DNA of 64,000 nt from an uncultured Oscillibacter sp. (GTDB lineage: Bacteria; Bacillota; Clostridia; Oscillospirales; Oscillospiraceae). A program made the position numbers and the translations under genes. Shown here piece by piece: positions 39,586 through 48,658 of this stretch. Every line of letters begins with the position of its first letter. The first letter of the stretch is position 1. A model generated the notes under the pieces. The model had not been told where the DNA came from. It made no database searches and saw only the letters and a list, made by a program, of their open reading frames with translations. Where the stretch lies: positions 1 to 64,000 of the forward strand of contig CAJTSM010000009.1 in NCBI GenBank assembly GCA_910578935.1. The letters are read 5' to 3'.

Positions 39586-39624
39586 AAAGAAGATAACGCG
39601 TCAATAACACCCAGGGAGGCATTC

Positions 39625-40689
39625 ATGAAAAAAGGTTATTTGGTGCTGGCGGACGGCCAGGTGTTTGAGGGGCTCCGCTTCGGCGCGGAAACCGAAACCG
39701 TGGGGGAACTGGTCTTCACCACCGGCATGTGCGGGTATGTGGAAACCCTGACGGACCCCAGCTACGCAGGGCAGACCGTCATGCAGACCTATCCCCTGAT
39801 CGGCAACTATGGAATCATCCCCGAGGACTTCGAGGGGAACTGCCATGTCAGGGGCTACGTGGTCCGGGAGCACTGCGGCCATCCCTCCAACTTCCGCTGC
39901 GGCGGGGACCTGGACAGCTTTCTGAAAGAGCGGAACATCCCCGGCCTCTATGGCGTGGATACCCGCCAGCTCACCCGCGTCATCCGGGAGTCCGGTGTGA
40001 TGAACGCCCTGATCTGCGGCCAGGTCCCGGCCGACCGGTCCCTTCTTCGGAACTACGCCGTCACCGGCGTGGTGGAGGCGGTGACCCGGGCGGAACCCGC
40101 CGTCTTCCCCACGGAGGGGGCTCCCCGGTTCCGCGTCGCCCTGCTGGACTACGGCGCAAAAAACAACATCATTCACGAGCTCGTAAAACGGGGCTGTGAG
40201 GTGACGGCGTTCCCCGCCTCCACCCCGGCAAAAACGGTGCTGGGCATGGAGCCTGATGGAGTCATGCTCTCCAACGGCCCCGGGGACCCGGCGGAGAACA
40301 TCTTTCAAATTGAGCAGATCCAAAAGATCCTGGGCAAGGTTCCCCTCTTCGGCATCTGCCTGGGCCACCAGCTCACCGCCCTGGCGGCGGGGGGGCGGAC
40401 CTATAAGCTCAAGTACGGCCACCGGGGGGTAAACCAGCCCGTCCGGGACCTGGGCGGCGGGCGAACCTACATCACCAGCCAGAACCACGGCTACGCCGTG
40501 GACGGGGACTCCGTGAAAACCGGGCGGGTTTCCTTCGCCAACGCCAACGACGGAACCTGCGAGGGCCTGGACTATCCCGGCCTCCGGGCCTTCACCGTCC
40601 AGTTCCACCCGGAGGCCCGGGGCGGTCCCCAAGACACCGCGTTCCTCTTTGACCGCTTTATGGACTTGATGAAGGGAGGCGAGCGGTAA
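39625..40689 (+). CDS. carA: Carbamoyl-phosphate synthase small subunit (glutaminase)
   Basis: A 354-residue class I glutamine amidotransferase subunit that supplies ammonia to CarB for pyrimidine and arginine synthesis. Catalytic Cys245 (FGICLGHQL), His328 and Glu330 (VQFHPEA) are present, as is the N-terminal CPSase domain (GELVFTTGMCGYVETLTDPS). ATG 39625 has AGGGAGG 6 bases upstream. The stop and the carB start share one base (TAATG), so subunits are made in coupled amounts. Confidence 0.97.
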   Translation: MKKGYLVLADGQVFEGLRFGAETETVGELVFTTGMCGYVETLTDPSYAGQTVMQTYPLIGNYGIIPEDFEGNCHVRGYVVREHCGHPSNFRCGGDLDSFLKERNIPGLYGVDTRQLTRVIRESGVMNALICGQVPADRSLLRNYAVTGVVEAVTRAEPAVFPTEGAPRFRVALLDYGAKNNIIHELVKRGCEVTAFPASTPAKTVLGMEPDGVMLSNGPGDPAENIFQIEQIQKILGKVPLFGICLGHQLTALAAGGRTYKLKYGHRGVNQPVRDLGGGRTYITSQNHGYAVDGDSVKTGRVSFANANDGTCEGLDYPGLRAFTVQFHPEARGGPQDTAFLFDRFMDLMKGGER

Positions 40690-43600
40690 TGCCTCTGGAC
40701 AAACGTATCAAAAAAGTTCTGGTTATCGGCTCCGGCCCCATTGTCATCGGCCAGGCCGCCGAATTTGACTACGCCGGGGCCCAGGCCTGCCGGGTTTTGA
40801 AGGAAGCCGGGGTGGACGTGGTCCTCTGCAACTCCAACCCCGCCACCATCATGACGGACCAGGCCATGGCGGATGAGATCTACTTAGAGCCCCTCACTGT
40901 GGAAACCATGAAGCGCATTATCCGCAAGGAGAAGCCCGACTCCATTCTGGCGGGCCTGGGGGGTCAGACGGGATTGACCCTGGCCATGCAGCTCAGCAAG
41001 GAGGGCTTCCTCCAAGAGCAGAACGTCCGCCTCCTGGGCACAGACGCCGCCGCCATCTCCCGGGCCGAGGACCGGGAGCTCTTCAAGGAGGCCATGGCGG
41101 AGATCGGCCAGCCGGTCATCGCCTCCGACATCGCCGAAACCGTGGAGGGGGCTTTGGAGGCGGCCGGGCGCATCGGCTACCCCGTCATTGTCCGCCCGGC
41201 CTTCACCCTGGGGGGCGCGGGCGGCGGCGCGGCGGCCAGCGAAGCCGAGCTCCGGGTCATCGCCCAGACGGGCCTGGACGCCTCCCCCATCACCCAGGTG
41301 CTGATTGAAAAGGCCATCTTCGGCTGGAAGGAAATCGAGTTTGAAACCATGCGGGACGGCGCGGGCAACGTCATCGCCGTCTGCTCCATGGAGAACCTGG
41401 ACCCCGTGGGGGTCCACACCGGGGACTCCATCGTGGTGGCCCCCACCCAGACTTTGGCGGACCGGGAGTTCCAGATGCTCCGTTCCGCCTCCCTGGATAT
41501 CATCGCCCATTTGGGCATCGTGGGCGGCTGCAACGTCCAGCTGGCGTTGAACCCGGAGAGCTTCGAGTACGCCGTCATTGAGGTGAACCCCCGGGTCAGC
41601 CGCTCCTCCGCCCTGGCCTCCAAGGCCACGGGCTACCCCATCGCCAAGATCACGGCCAAAATCGCCCTGGGGTACACCCTGGACGAAATCAAAAACGACA
41701 TTACCGGGAAGACCTGCGCCTGCTTCGAACCGGCGCTGGACTACATCGTCGTGAAGATGCCCAAATGGCCCTTCGACAAATTCGCCGACGCCTCCCGCTC
41801 TTTAGGCACCCAGATGAAGGCCACGGGCGAGGTCATGTCCATCGCCCCCAGCTTTGAGATGGCGCTGATGAAGGCCGTCCGGGGGGCGGAGATCGGAATG
41901 GACAGCCTGAACCGGAAGAACACGGAAAGCGCCCCCATCTGGGAGCGGCTCCGGCGGGTGGACGACCGGCGGCTCTTCACCGTCTTCGAGGCGCTGAAGA
42001 CCGGCATTTCCGTGGAGGAAATCTTCTCCATCACCAAAATCGACCGCTTCTTTCTCTGGAAGCTCCGGGGGATGGCGGACTTTGAAAAAGCCCTGGAACA
42101 GGACGGCCTGACGGCGGAGCATTACCGGGAGGGCAAGCGCCTGGGCTACCCGGACGAAACCCTCCTCCGTCTCTCCGGGGCGGAAAGCCTTCCGGAGGGG
42201 CCCAAGACCGCCGTCTACAAGATGGTGGACACCTGCGGCGCGGAGTTCGACGCGGAAACCCCCTATTTCTACTCCAGCTTTGATGCGTTCTGCGAGTCCC
42301 GAACCTTTCCCCGGTCCGGCCGGCCCGTCATCATGGTCCTGGGCTCCGGCCCCATCCGCATCGGCCAGGGCATCGAGTTCGACTATTCCTCCGTCCACTG
42401 CGTCTGGACCCTGAAGGAACTGGGCTACGACGTGGTGATTGTGAACAACAACCCGGAGACGGTTTCCACGGACTACGACACCGCGGACCGGCTGTACTTC
42501 GAGCCCCTGTGCCCGGAAGACGTCATGCACATCATCGATGTGGAAAAGCCCGTGGGGGTCGTGGTGGCCTTCGGCGGGCAGACGGCCATTAAACTCACCC
42601 AGTACCTGGACAGCCACGGCATCCCCATCCTGGGCACCTCCGCCGAGTCCATCGACATGGCGGAGGACCGGGAGCGGTTTGACGAGCTTTTGGAGCGCTT
42701 TCACATCAAGCGGCCCCAGGGCCGGGGGGTCCTGGGCATGGAGGAGGCCCTGGCGGCGGCGGGCGAGCTGGGCTATCCCGTCCTGCTCCGGCCCAGCTAC
42801 GTCATCGGCGGACAGAACATGGTCATCGCCCACAACGACGAAGACGTGCGGACCTATATGAACGTCATCCTCTCGGGGAAGGTGGAAAATCCCGTCCTGG
42901 TGGACCAATACCTCATGGGCAAGGAACTGGAGGTGGACGTGATCTCCGACGGCGCGGACGTGCTGATCCCCGGCGTCATGCAGCACATCGAGCGCACGGG
43001 GGTCCACTCCGGGGACTCCATCGCCGTCTACCCGCCCTTCTCCATCGGGGACCGGATGCTCAAGACCATCGTGAACTGCTCCGAAAAGCTGGCTTTGTCC
43101 CTGGGGACCCGGGGGCTTATCAACATCCAGTACCTCATCTACCAGGGGGAGCTGTACGTCATTGAGGTAAATCCCCGGGCCAGCCGGACGGTGCCCTACA
43201 TCTCCAAGGTCACCGGGGTCCCTATGGTGGACCTGGCCACCCGGGTCATGGTGGGCCAGCCTCTGAAGTCCCTGGGCTATGGGACCGGGCTCTATCAGCA
43301 GCCCCCCTATACCGCCGTGAAAGTCCCCGTCTTCTCCTTCGAAAAGCTCACCGACGCCAACGCCGCCCTGTCCCCGGAGATGAAATCCACCGGGGAGGTA
43401 TTAGGGCTTGGCAAAAACATGCAGGAGGCCCTGTTCAAAGGTCTGGTTTCCGCCGGGTACAAGGTGGAGAGCGAAGAGAAAAAGGGCGTTTTGATCTCCG
43501 TCAACCGCCGGGACCAGCCGGAGATTCTGGACACCGCCCGGAAGCTGGACGAGCTGGGCTTCCGGCTCTACGCAACAGACGGCACCGCCCGCGAGATCGA

Positions 43601-44720
43601 GCGCCTGGGCACCAGCGTGGAGATCGTGGGCAAGCTGGGCCAGGACAACCGGGTCTTCCAGCTCTTAGAGGACGGGAAGATCGACTACGTCATTCTCACC
43701 GGCTCCACGGAGCCGGAGTATATCCGGGACTTCATCCGCCTGAACCACCGCTGCGTCCAGTTAGGGATCCCCTGCCTCACATCCCTGGACACCGCCGGGG
43801 CCCTGGCGGACATCCTGGAGTCCCGCTATAACCAGGGGAACACGGAGCTGGTGGACATCTGCCACCTCCGGGAGCGCCGGGAGAAGCTGCCCTTTACCAA
43901 GATGCAGACCTGCGGCAACGACTACATCTTCCTGGAGAACTTCGACGGGCAGATCACCTGCCCGGAATCTCTCTGCGTCACCTTCTGCCACCGGCACTAC
44001 GGCGTGGGGGCCGACGGCATCATCCTTATGGAGCGCTCGGACATCGCAGACGCAAAAATGCGCATGTTCAACTCGGACGGCAGCGAGGGAAAAATGGCGG
44101 GCAACGCCCTCCGGTGCGTGGGCAAATACCTCCACGACAACGGCTTTGTGGACGCGGAAACCCTGACGGTGGAAACGGCCAGCGGCGTGAAGGCCGTCAC
44201 CCTCTACACCACCAACGGCAAAGCCACCTCCGCCAGCGTGGACATGGGAAAAGCCGCTCTGGACACCTCCGCGCTGAAATTCACCATCGCGGAAAAACAG
44301 GTGGTGGACTATCCCGTCCGCATCGCCGGGCGGCCCTACAACATCACCTGCGTGGACATGGGCAACCCCCACTGCGTGGTCTTCTGCGACCGGGTGGACG
44401 CGGTGGATATCGACTTCATCGGCCCCCGGTTCGAGCACGCGCCCTATTTCCCGGAGCGCATCAACACGGAGTTCATCCGGGTGGTAAACCCCAGCACCAT
44501 CAAAATGCGGGTCTGGGAGCGGGGCAGCGGGGAGACCATGGCCTGCGGCACCGGGGCCTGCGCGGCGGTGGCCGCCGCCGTGGCCAACGGCCTTTGCGAG
44601 AAGGGCCGGGACATCACCGTCCGGGTGAAGGGCGGGGAGCTGATTGTCCACTACACCGACGGGGGCGTCACCCTGACGGGGGACGCGAAGCTGGTGTATA
44701 CGGGGGAGATTGAATATTGA
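40689..44720 (+). CDS. carB: CarB-DapF fusion: carbamoyl-phosphate synthase large chain joined to diaminopimelate epimerase
   Basis: One uninterrupted reading frame of 1343 residues. Residues 1 to about 1050 are a complete CarB: two ATP-grasp halves (VIGSGPIVIGQAAEFDYAG at the first, VLGSGPIRIGQGIEFDYSS at the second) and an MGS-type allosteric domain at about 930-1045. From about 1064 a full DapF follows (LPFTKMQTCGNDYIF; DMGNPHCVVF; ETMACGTGACAA). The second DapF catalytic Cys is present (C1286), but the first, normally in the MCGN motif, is Ala1137 (KMAGNALRC). The linker has no stop or frameshift signal. The fusion joins pyrimidine/arginine synthesis to lysine/peptidoglycan synthesis. The CarB call is certain; epimerase activity is doubtful. 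Confidence 0.93.
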   Translation: MPLDKRIKKVLVIGSGPIVIGQAAEFDYAGAQACRVLKEAGVDVVLCNSNPATIMTDQAMADEIYLEPLTVETMKRIIRKEKPDSILAGLGGQTGLTLAMQLSKEGFLQEQNVRLLGTDAAAISRAEDRELFKEAMAEIGQPVIASDIAETVEGALEAAGRIGYPVIVRPAFTLGGAGGGAAASEAELRVIAQTGLDASPITQVLIEKAIFGWKEIEFETMRDGAGNVIAVCSMENLDPVGVHTGDSIVVAPTQTLADREFQMLRSASLDIIAHLGIVGGCNVQLALNPESFEYAVIEVNPRVSRSSALASKATGYPIAKITAKIALGYTLDEIKNDITGKTCACFEPALDYIVVKMPKWPFDKFADASRSLGTQMKATGEVMSIAPSFEMALMKAVRGAEIGMDSLNRKNTESAPIWERLRRVDDRRLFTVFEALKTGISVEEIFSITKIDRFFLWKLRGMADFEKALEQDGLTAEHYREGKRLGYPDETLLRLSGAESLPEGPKTAVYKMVDTCGAEFDAETPYFYSSFDAFCESRTFPRSGRPVIMVLGSGPIRIGQGIEFDYSSVHCVWTLKELGYDVVIVNNNPETVSTDYDTADRLYFEPLCPEDVMHIIDVEKPVGVVVAFGGQTAIKLTQYLDSHGIPILGTSAESIDMAEDRERFDELLERFHIKRPQGRGVLGMEEALAAAGELGYPVLLRPSYVIGGQNMVIAHNDEDVRTYMNVILSGKVENPVLVDQYLMGKELEVDVISDGADVLIPGVMQHIERTGVHSGDSIAVYPPFSIGDRMLKTIVNCSEKLALSLGTRGLINIQYLIYQGELYVIEVNPRASRTVPYISKVTGVPMVDLATRVMVGQPLKSLGYGTGLYQQPPYTAVKVPVFSFEKLTDANAALSPEMKSTGEVLGLGKNMQEALFKGLVSAGYKVESEEKKGVLISVNRRDQPEILDTARKLDELGFRLYATDGTAREIERLGTSVEIVGKLGQDNRVFQLLEDGKIDYVILTGSTEPEYIRDFIRLNHRCVQLGIPCLTSLDTAGALADILESRYNQGNTELVDICHLRERREKLPFTKMQTCGNDYIFLENFDGQITCPESLCVTFCHRHYGVGADGIILMERSDIADAKMRMFNSDGSEGKMAGNALRCVGKYLHDNGFVDAETLTVETASGVKAVTLYTTNGKATSASVDMGKAALDTSALKFTIAEKQVVDYPVRIAGRPYNITCVDMGNPHCVVFCDRVDAVDIDFIGPRFEHAPYFPERINTEFIRVVNPSTIKMRVWERGSGETMACGTGACAAVAAAVANGLCEKGRDITVRVKGGELIVHYTDGGVTLTGDAKLVYTGEIEY

Positions 44721-44728
44721 GCGGCACC

Positions 44729-44790
44729 GGGCCGCCGAGGGCGGCGGCCCCTACCCATCATCCGTAGGGGCCGACCCCCTGGCCGGCCCG
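44729..44790 (+). repeat. GC-rich palindromic repeat, family C, copy 2
   Basis: Begins 8 bases after the carB-dapF stop. Shares GGGCCGCCGA-GGCGGCGGCC and CCTAC...GTAGGGGCCG arms with 39370-39444, with a shorter central loop (CCATCATC). Same position relative to a gene end and same orientation as copy 1. Confidence 0.65.
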
Positions 44791-44818
44791 TTTGCCGGGA
44801 ACCCTGACGCGCATAACC

Positions 44819-44851
44819 AAAAGGACCGCCCTTCCGGGCGGTCCTTCTTTT
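44819..44851. terminator. Bidirectional terminator between carB-dapF and the anti-sigma gene
   Basis: AAGGACCGCCC pairs with GGGCGGTCCTT around a short loop, with CTTTT after it on the plus strand and TTTTGG on the minus strand. It ends both convergent transcripts. Confidence 0.82.
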
Positions 44852-44855
44852 ACGG

Positions 44856-45917
44856 TTACGGTTTGACAACGGTGACGGTGGTCCCGCTGGTCCCGATGAA
44901 CATCTGCTCCAGCAGCGTCACCAGGCGCTGGTATTCCAGGGGGCTCTCCGCGTACTCCTTGATACTCTCGTGGACGGGCCAGCTGGCGGCGTGCTTGTCG
45001 TTGTACTCCTCCGTCAACCTGGCCAGGGAGGCGGAGGCCAGCTCCGCCGTAAAGACCCCGCTGGAGGACGGGAAGTGGAAGCACACCTCGTCCAGGTTTT
45101 CCACAAGCGCCAGCATCTGATAGCCCAGGAACCGGGACATCCCCCAGGTGGCGGACGTGGTTTCCTCCGCCGTCTCAAACTCCAACGTCCAGCGGTAGGG
45201 CCGCTCGCTGGTCTGGAGGGAGATGTTATACCGTCCAATCCGGCTCCCCACCTGCAAGAGCTTGGCGATGTTCCCCAGGGCCGGGGCGTCGCCGCAGTAG
45301 GGGGTCTTGGCGTCCAGCAGCAGCAGCGTATCCCGGTCAATCACCACGCCGTCCTGCCACACCAGCCGCCCGCAGATCCACACCTCCGTCAGGCCGTCCA
45401 GGGGGATGGACAGGGGAATCTGCTTGCGGTATCCTCCCTGGGCGGTCTGGAAGGGATTCACCCGGACCTCCCGGGCGGTGTAGGTGAGGATTCCGTTTTC
45501 CTCCGTGCTTTTCAGGCCCCGGAGCTCATAGGCTCCCCAGTAGGTATCCGCCAGCAGGTTTAGATTATTTTCCGCGTCCACCTGGGGGTTTTCAATGCTG
45601 ATATACTCCGCCTCCGGCGTCCGGCCGATGACGTACTCCTTGAGCAGATATCCCCCCGCCACCGCCAGCACGGTACAGAGTACCGCCAGGACGATTTTAT
45701 GAACCGTCCCCTTCTTCACCCGCTTGAGATAGTCCACCTCTTTCTCCGGCTCCGCCGCTTCCTCCGCCGGGGCGGCCATGGCCTCCTTCCGCTCCCGGCA
45801 CTCCGGGCAGGTTTCCAGGTGCCGGTCCACCGCCTCCCGGGAGTCCTCTCCCAGCAATCCCTCGATATAGCTTGGCAGCAAATCCCGCACCACGCCGCAG
45901 GTCAAATCATTCTTCAT
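44856..45917 (-). CDS. Zinc-finger anti-sigma factor with DUF4825-like extracytoplasmic domain
   Basis: A 353-residue protein. The N-terminal zinc finger is His33-x3-Cys37-x2-Cys40 (VDRHLETCPECRER), a single membrane helix lies at about 72-91, and a 260-residue extracytoplasmic domain follows, probably of the DUF4825 kind. It should hold the ECF factor encoded just upstream; the genes overlap by 11 bases. The large outer domain suggests direct sensing of an envelope signal. Confidence 0.8.
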   Translation of the reverse strand: MKNDLTCGVVRDLLPSYIEGLLGEDSREAVDRHLETCPECRERKEAMAAPAEEAAEPEKEVDYLKRVKKGTVHKIVLAVLCTVLAVAGGYLLKEYVIGRTPEAEYISIENPQVDAENNLNLLADTYWGAYELRGLKSTEENGILTYTAREVRVNPFQTAQGGYRKQIPLSIPLDGLTEVWICGRLVWQDGVVIDRDTLLLLDAKTPYCGDAPALGNIAKLLQVGSRIGRYNISLQTSERPYRWTLEFETAEETTSATWGMSRFLGYQMLALVENLDEVCFHFPSSSGVFTAELASASLARLTEEYNDKHAASWPVHESIKEYAESPLEYQRLVTLLEQMFIGTSGTTVTVVKP

Positions 45918-46398
45918 CGCTCACGCCTCCGTTCCGCAATTTCTCCTTGCTCCGGTAAAAGGTTACCCGGGCCCAAGTCTCCGTCTTCCCCACTACGTCC
46001 CCGATCTCCCGGAAGCTCAGCCCTCCGAAGGCCCGGAGGTAGACCACCTCCCGCTGCGGCTCCGGCAGATTGTGGACCAGCCGGAGAAGGTCCATCCGGC
46101 CCTCCTGTTCCAGAATGTCCTCCTCCGCCGAAGGGCTGGGAGACTCCGGCAGTTTTTCCGGCGGGACCGGCCCCTCCCGCTTTCGTTTCCGCAGCTGCTG
46201 ATACCACAAGTGCTTGGCAATCTGGCAGAGCCAGACCGAAACCTTGCAGGACCCGTCGAACCGGTCCACGGATTTAACCGCCTGGTAAAAGGTTTCCTGG
46301 GTCAGCTCCTCGGCGAAACCGGGGTCATGGCACTGGGCCAGGAGAAACTTATACACGGTCCGGGCGTGCTGCTGATAGACCTTTTGCAGATCTTCCAT
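45907..46398 (-). CDS. ECF-type RNA polymerase sigma factor
   Basis: A 163-residue sigma factor: region 2 FAEELTQETFYQAVKSVDRF (about 28-47) and WLCQIAKHLWYQQLRKRKRE, then region 4 GLSFREIGDVVGKTETWARV. A Pro/Glu linker separates them. It pairs with the following anti-sigma gene. Starts at ATG 46398 after GAGGAGGG. A TGTAAC box at 46540-46535 on the minus strand, about 18 bases before GATATA, is a possible autoregulated ECF promoter but is far (over 110 bases) from the start codon. Confidence 0.9.
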   Translation of the reverse strand: MEDLQKVYQQHARTVYKFLLAQCHDPGFAEELTQETFYQAVKSVDRFDGSCKVSVWLCQIAKHLWYQQLRKRKREGPVPPEKLPESPSPSAEEDILEQEGRMDLLRLVHNLPEPQREVVYLRAFGGLSFREIGDVVGKTETWARVTFYRSKEKLRNGGVSDEE

Positions 46399-46545
46399 GG
46401 GCTGACCCTCCTCTCGCCGGTTTCGCCGGTACCGTCAAACGCAAAAAGCCGCTTATACATCCTTCCGGCGCTGAGCAAAATCCGTTGGACTCCGCTCAAC
46501 GGTACCGGCTATATATCCCCCGGCCGGAAAAAATGTTACACCCTC

Positions 46546-46589
46546 AGCCAAAAAATTTGACGGGCAAAAACCCGTCAAATTTTTTGGCT
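46546..46589. terminator. Perfect 44-base palindrome, bidirectional terminator-like
   Basis: AGCCAAAAAATTTGACGGG pairs with its exact complement around CAAAAA. The AAAAAATTT/AAATTTTTT flanks give T-runs in both directions. It separates the hydrogenase gene end from the ECF promoter region (46399-46545). Confidence 0.65.
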
Positions 46590-46609
46590 TTAATGGAACC
46601 GTGGCGGAA

Positions 46610-46738
46610 CGCCGGATTGGGTTGGATTTTCCTGTCGGCAAGGCGGCTTGATGCGGAAATCCGGACGGATTTCAAGGCAGCTCAACGCGGTCCCGACGGG
46701 AGCAGACGCCCCCAAGCGGCGTTTTGGCGGTTTTAAAA
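46610..46738 (-). repeat. Dispersed 3'-end repeat, family B, copy 2
   Basis: About 129 bases, 7 bases after the hydrogenase stop in its sense direction, aligned with 10346-10472. On the minus strand it runs AAAACGCCG, a small stem, CTCCCGTCGGGACCGCGTTG, CTTGAAATCCG, CGGATTTC and CGCCTTG. Stem positions match those of copy 1 with changed but still paired bases. Confidence 0.6.
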
Positions 46739-46744
46739 CAGACT

Positions 46745-48286
46745 TCAGTCATGCGGCGTGATCTCGTATTTCTGCTCCACTTCCTCCAGCCGGTCCAGAT
46801 AGGGGCTCTCGGTGCAGCTCATGGAGGGGGCCTGATTCTTGAACTTCTCCACGGTCATCATGCTGTCCCGCACCGGGGCGATGGTGCCCGCGCCGGCCAC
46901 ACATCCGCCGGGACAGCCCATGCCCTCCAGCAAATAGCCGTCCCGCTTGCCCGCCTTGGCCATGGCCAGCATCTTCCGGCAGTTCTTCAGGCCGTCGCCG
47001 TACTCAATTTGAATCTTCCGGTCCGGGTCAATGTGCTTGACGGCCTCCACCACGGCGGCGGCCACGCCTCCGCCCACGGCGAAGCCCCGGCCCATGCCGG
47101 TGCCTTCGTCCATCTCGTCCTCCGGGTTGGCCTGGAGCTTGGTGAAGTCAATGTCCGCCGCGTCGAAGATGCCCAGCATCTCCTCGAAGGTGAGGACGAA
47201 ATCCACGTCGGAGCGGATGGTCCGGCGGTTGGCCTCCAGCTTCTTGGCGGAGCAGGGCCCAATAAAGACGGTCTTGGCGTCCGGGTGGTCCTTCTTCACC
47301 ATCCGCGCGGTGATAACCATGGGGGTCAGAGCCATGGAGATATAGTCGGTGAACTCGGGATAGAGCTTTTTCGCCATGACGCTCCAGGCCGGGCAGCAGG
47401 AAGTGCCCATCCAGGGCTGCTTGGCGGGAACCTCCTCCAGGAAGTCGTGGGCCTCCTCCACGGTGCAAAGGTCCGCGCCGATAGCCACTTCCACCACGTC
47501 GTAAAAGCCCAGCACCTTCATGGCGGCGTGGAGCTTGGCGGGGGTGGCGTCCTTGCCGAACTGGCCCACGAAGGCCGGGGCCACGCAGGCCACCACCTTC
47601 TCATTGTTCCGCAGAGCCTGGCAGACCTGGTAGATCTGGCTCTTGTCGGCGATGGCGCCGAAGGGGCAGTTCACCAGGCACATGCCGCAGGAGACGCACT
47701 TGTCGTAATCGATCTGCGCCCGGCCCAGCTCGTCGGATTTGATGGCGTCCATACCGCAGGCGGCGGCGCAGGGCCGCTCAATCTTGCTGATGGCCCGGTA
47801 GGGGCACTGGTTGAAGCATTTGCCGCACTTGATGCACTTGTCCTGGTCAATGTGGCAGTGCTTGTCCTTATCCATGTAAATGGCGTCCTTGGGGCAGACG
47901 TTCATGCAGGGGTGGGAAATACAGCCCTGGCAGTTGTCGGTGATGCGGAGCTGCTTGGGGGGGCAAGCGTTGCAGGCGAAGGGGATAATGTTCACCAGGG
48001 GGTTTTGATAGTGCTTTTCCGACTCCTCGGCAGAGCGCAGGTCCTCGCTGACGGGAATGGTTTCCCCGGCATAGCGGATGTTCAGGCCCAGGGCCAGCCG
48101 GACCCGTTCCTGGACGATGGCCCGCTCCAGGAAGACGTCGTGGCGGTGCTTGGCCACGTCGCCCTGAATCATCTTCAGAGGAATCTGGTCCAGCAGACGG
48201 GGGTCCCCGCCCTCCAGGGCCAGCTTGGCCACCTCTTTGAATACGGTGCGGCGGATATCGTCTACCGCGCTGTGTACACCTCTCAT
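46745..48286 (-). CDS. Monomeric [FeFe] hydrogenase, group B-like
   Basis: A 513-residue iron-only hydrogenase, probably ferredoxin-linked, producing or consuming H2 in the cytoplasm. H-cluster motifs: L1 TSCCPAW (296-301), L2 GPCSAKKLEA (343-352), L3 EGMGCPGGC (454-462). N-terminal [4Fe-4S] sites include C119-x2-C122-x4-C127-x3-C131, C151-x2-C154-x2-C157-x3-C161 and C197-x2-C200-x2-C203-x3-C207, with an extra C173/C177 pair. L1 and L2 differ from group A (TSCCPGW, MPCxxK), placing it in the less-studied group B. AGGAGG lies 7 bases before the ATG. No maturases are nearby. Confidence 0.92.
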   Translation of the reverse strand: MRGVHSAVDDIRRTVFKEVAKLALEGGDPRLLDQIPLKMIQGDVAKHRHDVFLERAIVQERVRLALGLNIRYAGETIPVSEDLRSAEESEKHYQNPLVNIIPFACNACPPKQLRITDNCQGCISHPCMNVCPKDAIYMDKDKHCHIDQDKCIKCGKCFNQCPYRAISKIERPCAAACGMDAIKSDELGRAQIDYDKCVSCGMCLVNCPFGAIADKSQIYQVCQALRNNEKVVACVAPAFVGQFGKDATPAKLHAAMKVLGFYDVVEVAIGADLCTVEEAHDFLEEVPAKQPWMGTSCCPAWSVMAKKLYPEFTDYISMALTPMVITARMVKKDHPDAKTVFIGPCSAKKLEANRRTIRSDVDFVLTFEEMLGIFDAADIDFTKLQANPEDEMDEGTGMGRGFAVGGGVAAAVVEAVKHIDPDRKIQIEYGDGLKNCRKMLAMAKAGKRDGYLLEGMGCPGGCVAGAGTIAPVRDSMMTVEKFKNQAPSMSCTESPYLDRLEEVEQKYEITPHD

Positions 48287-48364
48287 AGCAGTCTCCTCCT
48301 ATTTTTCAGGCGGCGCGCCCCGCCCGATTAATTGTGAAATAAGTAACCAATTCGGTCCATGCTT

Positions 48365-48393
48365 ATTATAGCGGACGTTCCGTCACATTGCAA
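48365..48393 (-). promoter_or_regulatory. Sigma-A promoter of the hydrogenase gene
   Basis: On the minus strand: TTGCAA (48393-48388), 17 bases, TATAAT (48370-48365). The leader before the start codon would be about 70 bases long; no riboswitch fold was recognised. Confidence 0.65.
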
Positions 48394-48460
48394 GAGGTTC
48401 TTGCTCCCAGGCAACCGATTAAATGCCACAAAAAATAGCAGGAAAATTGTGGAGGAAATA

Positions 48461-48494
48461 AAAAAACCCGGCGGACGGGAAAACCCGCCGCCGG
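48461..48494 (-). terminator. Orphan terminator-like hairpin
   Basis: CCGGCGG pairs with CCGCCGG and is followed by GTTTTTT on the minus strand. No minus-strand gene lies upstream of it, so it would insulate the hydrogenase promoter or end an unrecognised short transcript. The rest of 48287-48758 holds the two promoters and no gene. Confidence 0.45.
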
Positions 48495-48658
48495 CTGCAA
48501 AGAGGGAAAAGAAACAGAAAGAGAGGAAATCGTGCCTCCAACTTGGAGGATGGCGTTAGCATACCCGGGAAATTTGAAATCAATCTGGATTTTTTATAAA
48601 TAATTTGTAAACCTTGGGCCGGAACATTTCAGGCTCTCTTCAGTTTGGGGCCGTAAAA

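Noticed and set aside
39445..39624. PyrR leader, T-box or riboswitch before carA
   Set aside because: Only a short GAGGG/CCCTC repeat within the promoter spacer; no conserved leader fold or terminator is seen.
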